Shown here piece after piece: positions 1 through 7,295 of a stretch of DNA of 64,000 nucleotides. The first letter of the stretch is position 1; each line of letters starts with the position of its first letter. Under the pieces are notes generated by a model. The model was given only the letters and a program-made list of their open reading frames with translations. It ran no database searches and was not told the origin of the DNA. The position numbers and the translations under genes are program-made. Source of the stretch: Nocardia nova SH22a (lineage in GTDB: Bacteria; Actinomycetota; Actinomycetes; Mycobacteriales; Mycobacteriaceae); contig NZ_CP006850.1 in NCBI RefSeq assembly GCF_000523235.1, positions 2,480,001-2,544,000 of the forward strand, in the 5' to 3' direction.

Positions 1-220
1 CGACGCTCGCGACCCAGATCCACGTGGTCGGCATCGTCGATGTCGTATCGGCATCGTCCTGGGCGGCGAAGCCGAATCCCGCGCCTCCGAGCGTGATCGC
101 GACCCAGCCCAGCGTGTCGTACCAGCGGCCACGCCTCGGCGACTGCTCGACATCTGCCGGAGGGCGGGCTTGTCGCGTCGCGACGCCGGAGTGTGCCGCT
201 GGGCTGCGCGGTGCGCTCAT
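1..220 (-). CDS. Partial putative membrane protein (N-terminal 73 residues)
   Basis: The reading frame stays open from an ATG at 220 to the left edge of the window, so the C-terminus is cut off. The first ~33 residues are polar and Arg/Pro-rich. They are followed by a hydrophobic segment (YDTLGWVAITLGGAGFGFAA) that looks like a transmembrane helix, then a short acidic/Thr-rich loop and the start of a second hydrophobic stretch (TTWIWVAS). I do not recognise the family. A 6-bp inverted repeat lies just upstream at 221-239 and may be its operator. The call rests on coding-like composition and the membrane-helix pattern only. Confidence 0.5.
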   Translation of the reverse strand, partial: MSAPRSPAAHSGVATRQARPPADVEQSPRRGRWYDTLGWVAITLGGAGFGFAAQDDADTTSTMPTTWIWVASV

Positions 221-239
221 GAATACAACCCCCGTATTC
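221..239. promoter_or_regulatory. Inverted repeat upstream of partial membrane gene
   Basis: GAATAC and GTATTC arms are separated by 7 nt directly in front of the ATG at 220 (minus strand). The size and position fit a repressor operator or part of the promoter. No cognate regulator is identifiable in the window. Confidence 0.35.
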
Positions 240-349
240 TTTTGATGCCCTGTCCTTTTCGACGTATCCCGGAGGAGTTACCGGTCTCGTGGACGGGGAA
301 ACATCTCCGGTGGGATCGCAGCATCCGGGCGCCGTGATCGGACCCCGAT

Positions 350-1537
350 TCACCCGCCGCGCGGGGCGACGGCGCGTGGCCGGATGAGAGTCCCCGACTC
401 GTACTCCTCCATCGCGTGGGCCAGCCAGCCCGCGGTCCGTGCGACGGCGAAGATGGTCTCGGCCGCACCGGGAATCATGCCGAAGACGGTGGCGAGGACG
501 GCGAGCCCGAAATCGCTGTTGATCGCGGGAAGTCTGCGCGCCCGCAGCTCCGCCGAAAGCGCGTCCGCCACAGCCGTTACCGGATGTGCGGGGGCGATGG
601 CGCGGATCGTGTCCAGCAGGTAGCTGCCGCGGGCGTCGCCGGATCGGTACACCGCGTGTCCGGCGCCGGGAATGCGTTCGCCGCGCCGCAGGCGCTCGTC
701 CACGGCCTTCGGAACCGCACGCGGGCCGGTGATGTCGGCGAGCATCCGCTCCACCGCCAGGGACGCGCCGCCGTGCATCGGTCCGCTCAGCACGCCCAGT
801 CCGCAACCGACGACCGCGTACGGATCGGCACGCACCGAAGCGGCCACCCGGGCGGCGAAAGTGGAGGTCGCCAGTTCGTGATCGGCGAGCAGAATCAGTG
901 CGGCGCCGAGGGATCGGAGTTCGCGCTCACCGGCGGGCGGGCTCGCGCACAGGCGTGACCACAGCAGCGCGGCCACGGACCGGCCGACCGGTGCGGACAG
1001 TTCCGGAAGGGCCTCGACCATCCCGCTGATCAGCGCCCGGGCGATCGTGACGACGGCGTCGGGTTCGCGCCGGAACCGCAGCGGATCGAGCTGGGCGCAG
1101 GTGAGCACGATGATCTGCAACCGGTCCAGGGGCAGGACTCCGCCGGGCAGCCCGGCCTGCGCCGCCCGCGCCGCCGCGACCGATTCCGCGTTCGGCCGCC
1201 AGGGCCCGCTGTCGGTGAGGTCGCCGCGCCACAACCATTCGGCGACGGCTTCGAAGGTCTGTGAGGCCGCCAGGTCCACGGCATCACGGCCGCGGAAGTA
1301 CGGGCGGTCGCTGCCCAGGGTGGTGATCCGGGAGGCGATGGCGATCTCGGTCGGCGCCGGTGTGCGGCGGGGTTTCCCACGCCGGGCGAGCTTCTCGATC
1401 TCGGCCGGATCGAACAGGCTGCGCCTTCGGACCGGATCGTAGCGGCGGGTGAGCACACCCCGGCTGACGTAGGCGTAGAGCGTCGCGGGTTTCACGCCGA
1501 GGCGTTCGGTGGCGGTGGTGGTATCGATCCACTCCAT
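350..1537 (-). CDS. Citrate-synthase-family protein with N-terminal helix-turn-helix
   Basis: 395 residues from the ATG at 1537. Residues 1-45 look like a MerR/excisionase-type winged HTH (TATERLGVKPATLYAYVSRG, then RRYDPVRRRSLFDPAEI). The rest is a citrate synthase fold. Residues equivalent to the E. coli catalytic set are present: His255 (GPMHGG), His294 (GAGHAVY), Asp342 (NSDF), plus ADHE near 218-221 and Arg367 (ARTAGWLAH). The usual GHRVY is GHAVY. It may therefore condense acetyl- or propionyl-CoA with oxaloacetate, act as a ligand-sensing DNA-binding protein, or both. The start was chosen because TATCGT (1545-1550, minus strand) sits exactly 7 nt before ATG, as in leaderless transcripts. 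An 18-bp dyad at 1548-1565 overlaps that -10 box and suggests autoregulation. The gene is divergent from the DUF2332 gene. Confidence 0.85.
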   Translation of the reverse strand: MEWIDTTTATERLGVKPATLYAYVSRGVLTRRYDPVRRRSLFDPAEIEKLARRGKPRRTPAPTEIAIASRITTLGSDRPYFRGRDAVDLAASQTFEAVAEWLWRGDLTDSGPWRPNAESVAAARAAQAGLPGGVLPLDRLQIIVLTCAQLDPLRFRREPDAVVTIARALISGMVEALPELSAPVGRSVAALLWSRLCASPPAGERELRSLGAALILLADHELATSTFAARVAASVRADPYAVVGCGLGVLSGPMHGGASLAVERMLADITGPRAVPKAVDERLRRGERIPGAGHAVYRSGDARGSYLLDTIRAIAPAHPVTAVADALSAELRARRLPAINSDFGLAVLATVFGMIPGAAETIFAVARTAGWLAHAMEEYESGTLIRPRAVAPRGG

Positions 1538-1547
1538 GAGGTTGACG

Positions 1548-1565
1548 ATAATCAATGTTGATTAT
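1548..1565. promoter_or_regulatory. 18-bp dyad ATAATCAA-TG-TTGATTAT in divergent promoter
   Basis: Two perfect 8-bp arms with a 2-nt centre lie between the HTH-citrate synthase start (1537) and the DUF2332 start (1593). The dyad overlaps the minus-strand -10 box and occupies the -10/-35 spacer, the usual place for MerR-family operators. The AT-rich sequence contrasts with its surroundings. The adjacent HTH protein is the obvious candidate binder. Confidence 0.6.
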
Positions 1566-1592
1566 GGTGCGACAGGGGCGCACGGTGTGTGC

Positions 1593-2693
1593 ATGGACCT
1601 TGTCTCGCAATTCGAACTCCAGGCGAAGGCCTGTGACAAACTCGGCTCCCCGTTGTACGGCTCGTTGCTGCGCGATATAGCCCGCGATATCGGTGCGGGC
1701 GGGCCGTGCGCGGCGGTCCTGAGCGGATACGAGGAGATCGGTTTCGACGCGGCGCTGCCGCTGCGCCTGCTGGCCGGTGTGCACGCGCTCGTCTTGTCCG
1801 GTGGCGCAACCGATCTCGCGCCGTTCTATCCGAGTTCCGGCGCCGCCGTGCGTCCGCGCGATCCCGAGGAGGCGTGGATTCCGTTCCGGCGGGCGGTGCT
1901 CGAGCGGCCGGAATGGATCCGTGACTGGCTGACCCGGCCGCCGCAGACCAACGAGGTCGGCCGGGCGGTGCCGCTGCTGGCCGGACTGCTCGCGGCCGTG
2001 GACGCGTATCCGCTGCCGGTACGGCTGCTCGAACTGGGGGCCAGCGGCGGACTGAACCTGCGGGCCGACCATTTCCGCTGGGACAGTGCGGATATCGGCT
2101 GGGGGCCGCGGAATTCGCCGGTCACGCTCGCCGATGCCTGGCGGGGTGCGGCGCCGGGGTGGCTGGCCGGGGCGGTGCGACGGCATCCGCGCATCACCGT
2201 CGTCGAACGGCGCGGCTGCGACCCGACCCCGCTGGATCCGCTGTCGCCGCGGGACTCGCTGGCCCTGCGCTCCTATGTCTGGCCGGATCAGCGGGCGCGC
2301 GCCGCCCGGCTCGACGGTGCCCTGCGGCTGGCGGAGAAGATTCCCGCCGACATCGTCGTCACCGGAGCCCGGGACTTCCTCGCCGCCACCGAATTACAGT
2401 CCGGCACGCTGACCGTCGTCTGGCATTCGGTGATGCGCCAGTATGTGGACCCGGACGAATGGCGCGGTGTCACGGCGGAACTCGACCGTCTCGCCGCCGG
2501 ATCGAGCCCGGATGCCGGATTCGCCTGTGTCGCTTTCGAACCCCAGAACAATTCCGACGATCGCAACGGCTTCCGGCTCACCGTCCGGATCGGTGCGGGG
2601 GAGCCGGTCGTCCTGGCCCGTGCGATGCCGCACGGAGTCCCGGCCTTCGAATGGGAGGGCGACCGCGCTCCGCTGGAATCCGTGATCTCATGA
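1593..2693 (+). CDS. DUF2332 domain-containing protein
   Basis: 366 residues. The sequence matches my memory of the DUF2332 family: an N-terminal [22 protein letters not shown] helix, a central [15 protein letters not shown] segment, and a C-terminal [11 protein letters not shown] stretch followed by an [20 protein letters not shown] strand region. The [12 protein letters not shown] motif resembles a nucleotide/SAM-binding Rossmann glycine loop, but the biochemical role is unknown to me. The ATG at 1593 was preferred over the upstream GTG at 1509 because homology-like sequence begins there and the upstream extension runs through the operator. The gene is divergent from the HTH-citrate synthase and overlaps the 3' end of amiE by 6 bp (convergent). 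Confidence 0.75.
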   Translation: MDLVSQFELQAKACDKLGSPLYGSLLRDIARDIGAGGPCAAVLSGYEEIGFDAALPLRLLAGVHALVLSGGATDLAPFYPSSGAAVRPRDPEEAWIPFRRAVLERPEWIRDWLTRPPQTNEVGRAVPLLAGLLAAVDAYPLPVRLLELGASGGLNLRADHFRWDSADIGWGPRNSPVTLADAWRGAAPGWLAGAVRRHPRITVVERRGCDPTPLDPLSPRDSLALRSYVWPDQRARAARLDGALRLAEKIPADIVVTGARDFLAATELQSGTLTVVWHSVMRQYVDPDEWRGVTAELDRLAAGSSPDAGFACVAFEPQNNSDDRNGFRLTVRIGAGEPVVLARAMPHGVPAFEWEGDRAPLESVIS

Positions 2694-3734
2694 GCCGAAA
2701 TCCTGTTCCCGCCGGGCGGTCGGCAATGTCCCCACCGGACAGTCGGCCACACCGACGGTGTCGCGGGTGAACGACTCCACCCGATGTTGCGCCTTGTCCG
2801 GATCCGTCACCCATTCCCGATAGAAGTCGAAGGGGCACTCGGCGATACCGCGATCACCGTCACCGGCCGCGTGCACGCCGGTATACCCGCGATGGAGCAG
2901 TTTGAACAGGTGGTTCTGCGACTGATCGTTCGCGCGGGCATCGCGAATCGCGGACACCGACAGCTGGGCGTATTGGATTCCGTATTCCTCCTCACCGGTC
3001 TCGCCCAAGGTGCGGCCGTCGAATCCGATGAGGGCGGAATGGCCGAAATAGGAATAGACGCCGTCGAATCCGGCGGCGTTGGCGACCGCGACATAGCAGT
3101 TGTTGGCCCAGGCCATCGCATTCGCCATCAGAACCTGCTGTTCCTTGGCGGGATACATGTACCCCTGGCATCGGACGATGAGTTCGGCGCCCTTCATCGC
3201 GCAATCGCGCCAGATCTCGGGATAGTTGCCGTCGTCGCAGACGATCAGTGAGATGCGCATTCCCTTGGGGCCGACGGTGACATGGGTGGTGTCGCCCGGA
3301 TACCACCCCTCGATCGGGACCCAGGGCAGGATCTTGCGGTATTTCTGGACGATATCGCCGTTGTCGTCGATGAGGACGAGCGTGTTGTAGGGCGGTTTGC
3401 GCGGGTGCTGCTCATGGCGTTCGCCGGTGATCGAGAAGATGCCCCAGACCCCGGCGCGGCGGCAGGCATCGGAGAACACGGCGGTTTCGTCGCCGGGGAC
3501 GGTCGCGGCGGTCTCGTACATCTCCTGCTCGTCGTACATGATGCCCTGGGTGGAGTATTCGGGGAATACCACCAGGTCCATACCGGGCAGCCCGGATTTC
3601 ATGCCCACGACCATCTCGGCGATCGCTTTCGCGTTGTCGAGCACCTCGGCGCGGGTGTGCAGGCGGGGCATCTTGTAATTGACGACGGCCACGCCGACGG
3701 TATCGGGACTGGACGAGATGTCGCCGTGTCGCAT
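2688..3734 (-). CDS. amiE: Aliphatic amidase AmiE
   Basis: 348 residues, nitrilase-superfamily cytoplasmic enzyme hydrolysing short aliphatic amides to acid and ammonia. The catalytic triad falls at the same numbers as in Pseudomonas AmiE: Glu59 (FPEYS), Lys134 (YRKILPW) and Cys166 (VCDDGN). Length also matches (346 in Pseudomonas). The ATG at 3734 has AAGGAGCC eight nt upstream; the open frame extends further but without family similarity. The neighbouring fmdB-fmdA (formamidase), AmiC-like protein, MarR regulator and NCS1 permease make an amide/formamide nitrogen-scavenging module. The 274-bp region to fmdB holds the promoters, with a TCGAAC-T-GTTCGA palindrome 66-78 nt upstream of this start. 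It is convergent with the DUF2332 gene. A formamidase-type substrate preference (AmiF-like) cannot be excluded. Confidence 0.93.
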   Translation of the reverse strand: MRHGDISSSPDTVGVAVVNYKMPRLHTRAEVLDNAKAIAEMVVGMKSGLPGMDLVVFPEYSTQGIMYDEQEMYETAATVPGDETAVFSDACRRAGVWGIFSITGERHEQHPRKPPYNTLVLIDDNGDIVQKYRKILPWVPIEGWYPGDTTHVTVGPKGMRISLIVCDDGNYPEIWRDCAMKGAELIVRCQGYMYPAKEQQVLMANAMAWANNCYVAVANAAGFDGVYSYFGHSALIGFDGRTLGETGEEEYGIQYAQLSVSAIRDARANDQSQNHLFKLLHRGYTGVHAAGDGDRGIAECPFDFYREWVTDPDKAQHRVESFTRDTVGVADCPVGTLPTARREQDFGS

Positions 3735-3799
3735 GTGGGCTCCTTGGTGATATCGCGCGAAAGGCGCCGGTGTCGGCACGAGCGGTAGATCTTTCCGAA

Positions 3800-3812
3800 T
3801 CGAACTGTTCGA
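3800..3812. promoter_or_regulatory. 13-bp palindrome upstream of amiE
   Basis: TCGAAC-T-GTTCGA lies 66-78 nt upstream of the amiE start in the amiE/fmdB divergent region. It differs from the TTCA-NN-TGAA dyad of the same module, so it may bind a second regulator, for example a nitrogen-status factor. The role is inferred from position only. Confidence 0.35.
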
Positions 3813-3980
3813 GCCGAAGCTACGAAGAGGGTGAGGCACTGTCAAGGGCCGTGCGCTCGGTTTAACCGCTCGGTCACATGGCCGAAATCCGATTCCACCG
3901 CGATATTGGCGAAACGAAAAGTTCACGCGCGGTGCATGTTCCGGTAACGGCTCGAGTCGTAGATTCCTCCGCAGAAAATA

Positions 3981-3992
3981 TTTCATCTGAAA
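3981..3992. promoter_or_regulatory. Putative MarR operator TTTCA-TC-TGAAA at fmdB
   Basis: Perfect 5-bp arms with a 2-nt centre, ending 16 nt before the fmdB ATG and just upstream of its GGAGG. It shares the TTCA-NN-TGAA core with the dyads at 6071-6086 and 9129-9146. Confidence 0.5.
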
Positions 3993-4008
3993 GCAATCGG
4001 AGGCGTCC

Positions 4009-4284
4009 ATGCCGCTGTATCAATTCGGCTGCCGCGGTTGCGGTGCGTTCGAGCGGACCTATCGCATGGCGGAGGCGCCGGACGCGATGCCGTGCCCGCG
4101 GTGCGAACGCCCGGCGGCGCGCCGTCCCGGTGGTGGTTTCGTGCGCCGATCGGCGGCCGTGCGGATGCTCGACGCGACGAAGCGCACCGCCACCGATCCG
4201 GCCGTCGTCGGCGCCGTACCGCCGGTCCGGACGCGCCGCCCGACGACCACCGACTCCCGCCACCGCAGCCTGCCCTGCCCCTGA
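4009..4284 (+). CDS. fmdB: FmdB-family zinc-ribbon protein
   Basis: 91 residues. It begins [12 protein letters not shown], the hallmark of the FmdB regulatory/zinc-ribbon family, with Cys8, Cys11, Cys29 and Cys32 forming two CxxC knuckles (CRGC, CPRC). The tail is Arg/Pro/Thr-rich and probably disordered. CGGAGG sits 6 nt before the ATG. It directly precedes the formamidase gene fmdA (17-nt gap), the classical fmdB-fmdA pairing, where it is thought to assist expression or maturation of the amidase. It is divergent from amiE, with a putative MarR operator in its leader. Confidence 0.85.
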   Translation: MPLYQFGCRGCGAFERTYRMAEAPDAMPCPRCERPAARRPGGGFVRRSAAVRMLDATKRTATDPAVVGAVPPVRTRRPTTTDSRHRSLPCP

Positions 4285-4301
4285 TCGAGAGGTGAATCAT
4301 C

Positions 4302-5555
4302 ATGCCCGAACTGGTTTTTCCGCTGGACTCCACCAAGAGATTCACCGATCAGGCGATCGTCGGCCACAATCGGTGGCACCCCGATATCCCACCGGCGGTC
4401 ACGGTGAAACCCGGGGACGAATTCCGGGTTCACGTCCGCGAATGGTTCGACGGCGCGATCGTCAACGGCGATTCCGCCGCCGATATCCTCGACGCACCGC
4501 TGAGTACCGTGCACTGCCTGTCCGGCCCGTTCGCGGTGGAAGGCGCGCGACCCGGTGATCTGCTGATCGTCGACATTCTCGACATCGGGCCGATCCCGCA
4601 GGAGGATTCGGGGCCGCTGGCCGGGCAGGGCTGGGGCTACACCGGCATCTTCGCGACCGACAACGGTGGCGGATTCCTCACCGAGCAGTTTCCCGATGCC
4701 TACAAGGCGATCTGGGATTTCAGCGGCCACACCGCCACGTCCCGGCACATTCCGGGGGTGAGCTTCACCGGGATTCAGCATCCGGGCCTGATGGGCACCG
4801 CACCCTCACCCGGTCTGCTGTCGACCTGGAATGCGCGCGAGGCGGCACTGATCGCCACCGACCCCGAGCGGGTGCCGCCCCTGGCACTGCCGCCGGAACC
4901 GCGCGATGCCGTCCTCGGTTCGCTCACCGGAGCCGAGTACGACCGGGTCGCCGCCGAGGCCGCGCGGACCGCGCCACCGCGCGAGAACGGTGGTAACCAG
5001 GACATCAAGAACTTCACCCGGGGCAGTCGGGTGTTCTATCCCGTTTTCGTGGACGGCGCGAATCTCTCGGTGGGGGATCTGCACTTCTCCCAGGGGGACG
5101 GCGAGATCACCTTCTGCGGTGCGATCGAGATGGGCGGATACATCGATCTGCGGGTGGATGTGATCAAGGACGGGATGAGCCGCTACGGCGTCACCGAGAA
5201 CGCGATCTTCCTGCCCGGCAACGAGGGGCCGGTGTACTCGCAGTGGCTGGCGTTCTCGGGCACCTCGGTGACCCTCGACGGCGAACAGCGGTATCTGGAT
5301 TCGCAATTGGCGTTCCAGCGCGCGTGCCTGCACGCCATCGACTACCTGAGCTCATTCGGCTACAGCCGCGAGCAAGCGTATCTGATCCTGGGCGCCGCGC
5401 CGATCGAGGGCCGTTTCTCCGGCGTTGTCGATATTCCGAATGCCTGTGCGACGGTGTACATTCCGACCGAGGTATTCGATTTCCCGGTGATTCCGTCGGC
5501 GAGCGGGCCGGTGACCGTCGATCCGGGGCCCGGCGTGCCGCACGCGGCACGTTGA
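4302..5555 (+). CDS. fmdA: Formamidase (acetamidase/formamidase family)
   Basis: 417 residues, the usual length for FmdA. It hydrolyses formamide to formate and ammonia in the cytoplasm. The N-terminus (VFPLDSTKRFTDQAIVGHNRWHPDIPP) and the block GPFAVEGARPGDLLIVDILDIGP are characteristic of this family. The central GVSFTGIQHPGLMGTAPS and C-terminal LGAAPIEGRFSGVVDIPNACATVYIP blocks are also present. GAGAGG lies upstream of ATG 4302. The gene is co-oriented with fmdB, and its 3' end converges on the MarR gene 20 bp away. It supplies ammonium nitrogen together with amiE. Confidence 0.93.
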   Translation: MPELVFPLDSTKRFTDQAIVGHNRWHPDIPPAVTVKPGDEFRVHVREWFDGAIVNGDSAADILDAPLSTVHCLSGPFAVEGARPGDLLIVDILDIGPIPQEDSGPLAGQGWGYTGIFATDNGGGFLTEQFPDAYKAIWDFSGHTATSRHIPGVSFTGIQHPGLMGTAPSPGLLSTWNAREAALIATDPERVPPLALPPEPRDAVLGSLTGAEYDRVAAEAARTAPPRENGGNQDIKNFTRGSRVFYPVFVDGANLSVGDLHFSQGDGEITFCGAIEMGGYIDLRVDVIKDGMSRYGVTENAIFLPGNEGPVYSQWLAFSGTSVTLDGEQRYLDSQLAFQRACLHAIDYLSSFGYSREQAYLILGAAPIEGRFSGVVDIPNACATVYIPTEVFDFPVIPSASGPVTVDPGPGVPHAAR

Positions 5556-5575
5556 TGCCGCGCGGCGGGGACCGG

Positions 5576-6040
5576 TCAGTCGGCGTGGCGGGCGGTCCCG
5601 AGCACCGCGTCGGCGCGCCCGGTACGCAAGGATTCGAGCAGCGCGGTCAGTTCGGCGGTCAGTCGCGGGCGCTCCCGGACGATGCGGTCGAGGTCGCTGC
5701 CGTGCAAGCCGCGCTGCATCTTCTGATACGCGAGAGTGCCGCGGCGCGTGCGGGATACGAGGACCCGTCGGCGATCGAGAGAGTCGACCTTGCGCAGCAC
5801 CAGGTTGTCGGCGACCATCGCGTCGATCAGCCGGGTGAGGCTGGCACCGGTCAGGGGAGTGAGTTCGGCGAGATCCGACATCGATCGTCCGGTGCCGCCG
5901 GACAGGGCCGACAGCACGTGCCAGCGGGCCACGGTCGGCTCGCCCAGGCGCGTCATGATCGCGTCGTCGAACTCCTGTGATGCGCGCCGTAACAGGCGCG
6001 CGAATTCTTCCAATGCGCCCTCTGCGCTGCTATCGTCCAT
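5576..6040 (-). CDS. MarR-family transcriptional regulator
   Basis: 154 residues. MarR-type winged helix: an N-terminal dimerisation helix (ALEEFARLLRRASQEFDDAIM), recognition region MSDLAELTPLTGASLTRLIDAMVADNLVLRK, and wing VDSLDRRRVLVSRTRRG. The ATG at 6040 is the first start in a clearly coding stretch. The gene is divergent from the AmiC-like gene, with a perfect 16-bp palindrome at 6071-6086 between them. Similar dyads precede fmdB and the NCS1 permease, so it is the natural local regulator of the amide module. The effector is unknown. Confidence 0.85.
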   Translation of the reverse strand: MDDSSAEGALEEFARLLRRASQEFDDAIMTRLGEPTVARWHVLSALSGGTGRSMSDLAELTPLTGASLTRLIDAMVADNLVLRKVDSLDRRRVLVSRTRRGTLAYQKMQRGLHGSDLDRIVRERPRLTAELTALLESLRTGRADAVLGTARHAD

Positions 6041-6070
6041 CGCGGACGAGTATACAGCGCCGTATGGGTA

Positions 6071-6086
6071 ATTTTCATATGAAAAT
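6071..6086. promoter_or_regulatory. 16-bp perfect palindrome, putative MarR operator
   Basis: ATTTTCATATGAAAAT is fully self-complementary and lies in the divergent region between marR (starts 6040) and the AmiC-like gene (starts 6092 or 6104). It has the same TTCA-NN-TGAA core as sites at 3981 and 9129. Autoregulation by the adjacent MarR protein is the simplest reading. Confidence 0.65.
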
Positions 6087-6103
6087 ATACGGTGGTGGTT
6101 CCG

Positions 6104-7195
6104 ATGCCGCACAGACGATCGGCACACGGCCGCCGGCCGACGGTGGACATCGCCCTGGTGGTACCGCTGAGCGGTCCGGCGGGAATGTTCGGGCCCTCCT
6201 GTGAGGCGTGCGCCGCTCTGGCCGTGGCCGATCTCGACGCCGCGGGCGGAATTCTGGACCGGCCGGTGCGACTGCATCCGATCGATGCCGGTGCGCCGCT
6301 GCCCGTCCTGGCCGCGCGGGTGCGGCACTGCGTGAGTACCGGCGCGGTCGACGCGGTGGTGGGCTGGCATCTGTCCGACGCCCGGCGGGCGATCACGCCG
6401 CATACCGCGGGGCGCGTTCCCTACATCTACACCACCTGCTACGAGGGCGGGGAGGACACGGCCGGGGTCTACATGGTCGGCGAGACCCCGGACCGGCAGC
6501 TGTTCCCGGCGCTGCGCTGGTTGCGCGCGGAGTACGGTATCCGGCGCTGGTGCATCGTCGGCAACGACTACGTCTGGCCGCACGAGACCGCGCGGGTGAC
6601 ACGCGAATTCGCGTCCCTGCTCGGAATCGACATCGTCGGTTCGGCATTCGTGCCGCTGGGCGGTCGCGACTTCCGCGGTGTCCTCGACGCCATCCGCACC
6701 TCCACCGCCGAGGCGGTGCTGATGTTGATGGTCGGCGCCGACGGCGCGGCGTTCAACCGCGCGTACGCCCGTGCCGGTCTGGACACCGGCCGCATCCGGC
6801 TCGGCATGATGATCGGCGAGGATGTGCTGTACGCGAGCGGTCCGGCGGGCACGCGCGGGCTGCTCACCGCGTGCGGATATCTCGAGGGTGTCGCGTCCGC
6901 GCCGTCGATGGAGTTCGGCGCCCGCTACGAACGGCTGCTCGGCGCGGAGGCGCCGACTCTGAACAACATCGGCGAATCCTGTTACGAGGGAATGCTTCTG
7001 CTCGCCGCACTCGCCGAGCGGGCGGGAAGCCTCGAGGTGGGGGCCATCGAACGGGTCGCCGCCCGGGTCGGTTATCAGGGCCCGCGCGGTGAGGTCCGGG
7101 TCCGCGGTGCGCACACCACGCAGCCGGTCTATCTCGCCGAGGTGGATGCCCTCGACTTCGGGCTGCTGGCGGATCTGACGCCACCAGGCCGATAG
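6104..7195 (+). CDS. AmiC/UrtA-like periplasmic-binding-fold protein lacking a signal peptide
   Basis: 363 residues from the ATG at 6104 (an in-frame GTG at 6092 is also possible). It is a type I periplasmic-binding-protein fold of the branched-chain amino acid/amide/urea class: VDIALVVPLSGPAGMFG start, DLDAAGGILDRPV, and VDAVVGWHLSDARRAITP. Also present are YIYTTCYEGGEDTAGVYMVG, DYVWPHE and a C-terminal GYQGPRGEVRV block. The last three resemble the short-chain amide receptors AmiC and UrtA. There is no signal peptide or lipobox; the fold starts about residue 13, so the protein is probably cytoplasmic. By analogy with Pseudomonas AmiC it may sense amides, here presumably with the neighbouring MarR since no AmiR-like gene is visible. 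It faces the NCS1 permease convergently. Confidence 0.75.
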   Translation: MPHRRSAHGRRPTVDIALVVPLSGPAGMFGPSCEACAALAVADLDAAGGILDRPVRLHPIDAGAPLPVLAARVRHCVSTGAVDAVVGWHLSDARRAITPHTAGRVPYIYTTCYEGGEDTAGVYMVGETPDRQLFPALRWLRAEYGIRRWCIVGNDYVWPHETARVTREFASLLGIDIVGSAFVPLGGRDFRGVLDAIRTSTAEAVLMLMVGADGAAFNRAYARAGLDTGRIRLGMMIGEDVLYASGPAGTRGLLTACGYLEGVASAPSMEFGARYERLLGAEAPTLNNIGESCYEGMLLLAALAERAGSLEVGAIERVAARVGYQGPRGEVRVRGAHTTQPVYLAEVDALDFGLLADLTPPGR

Positions 7196-7295
7196 CCGCC
7201 CGTCGCGTCCGTAAGACGGTCCGGGCCATAGGAATCCGGCGCCGGGACCGAGGCTCGAACGGCCTCGATCCCAGCACGACCCGCGGTCGTGTGGA

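Noticed and set aside
7275..7291. Small hairpin CACGACC-GCG-GGTCGTG after the permease
   Set aside because: A 7-bp stem without T-run; too weak to call a terminator separately.
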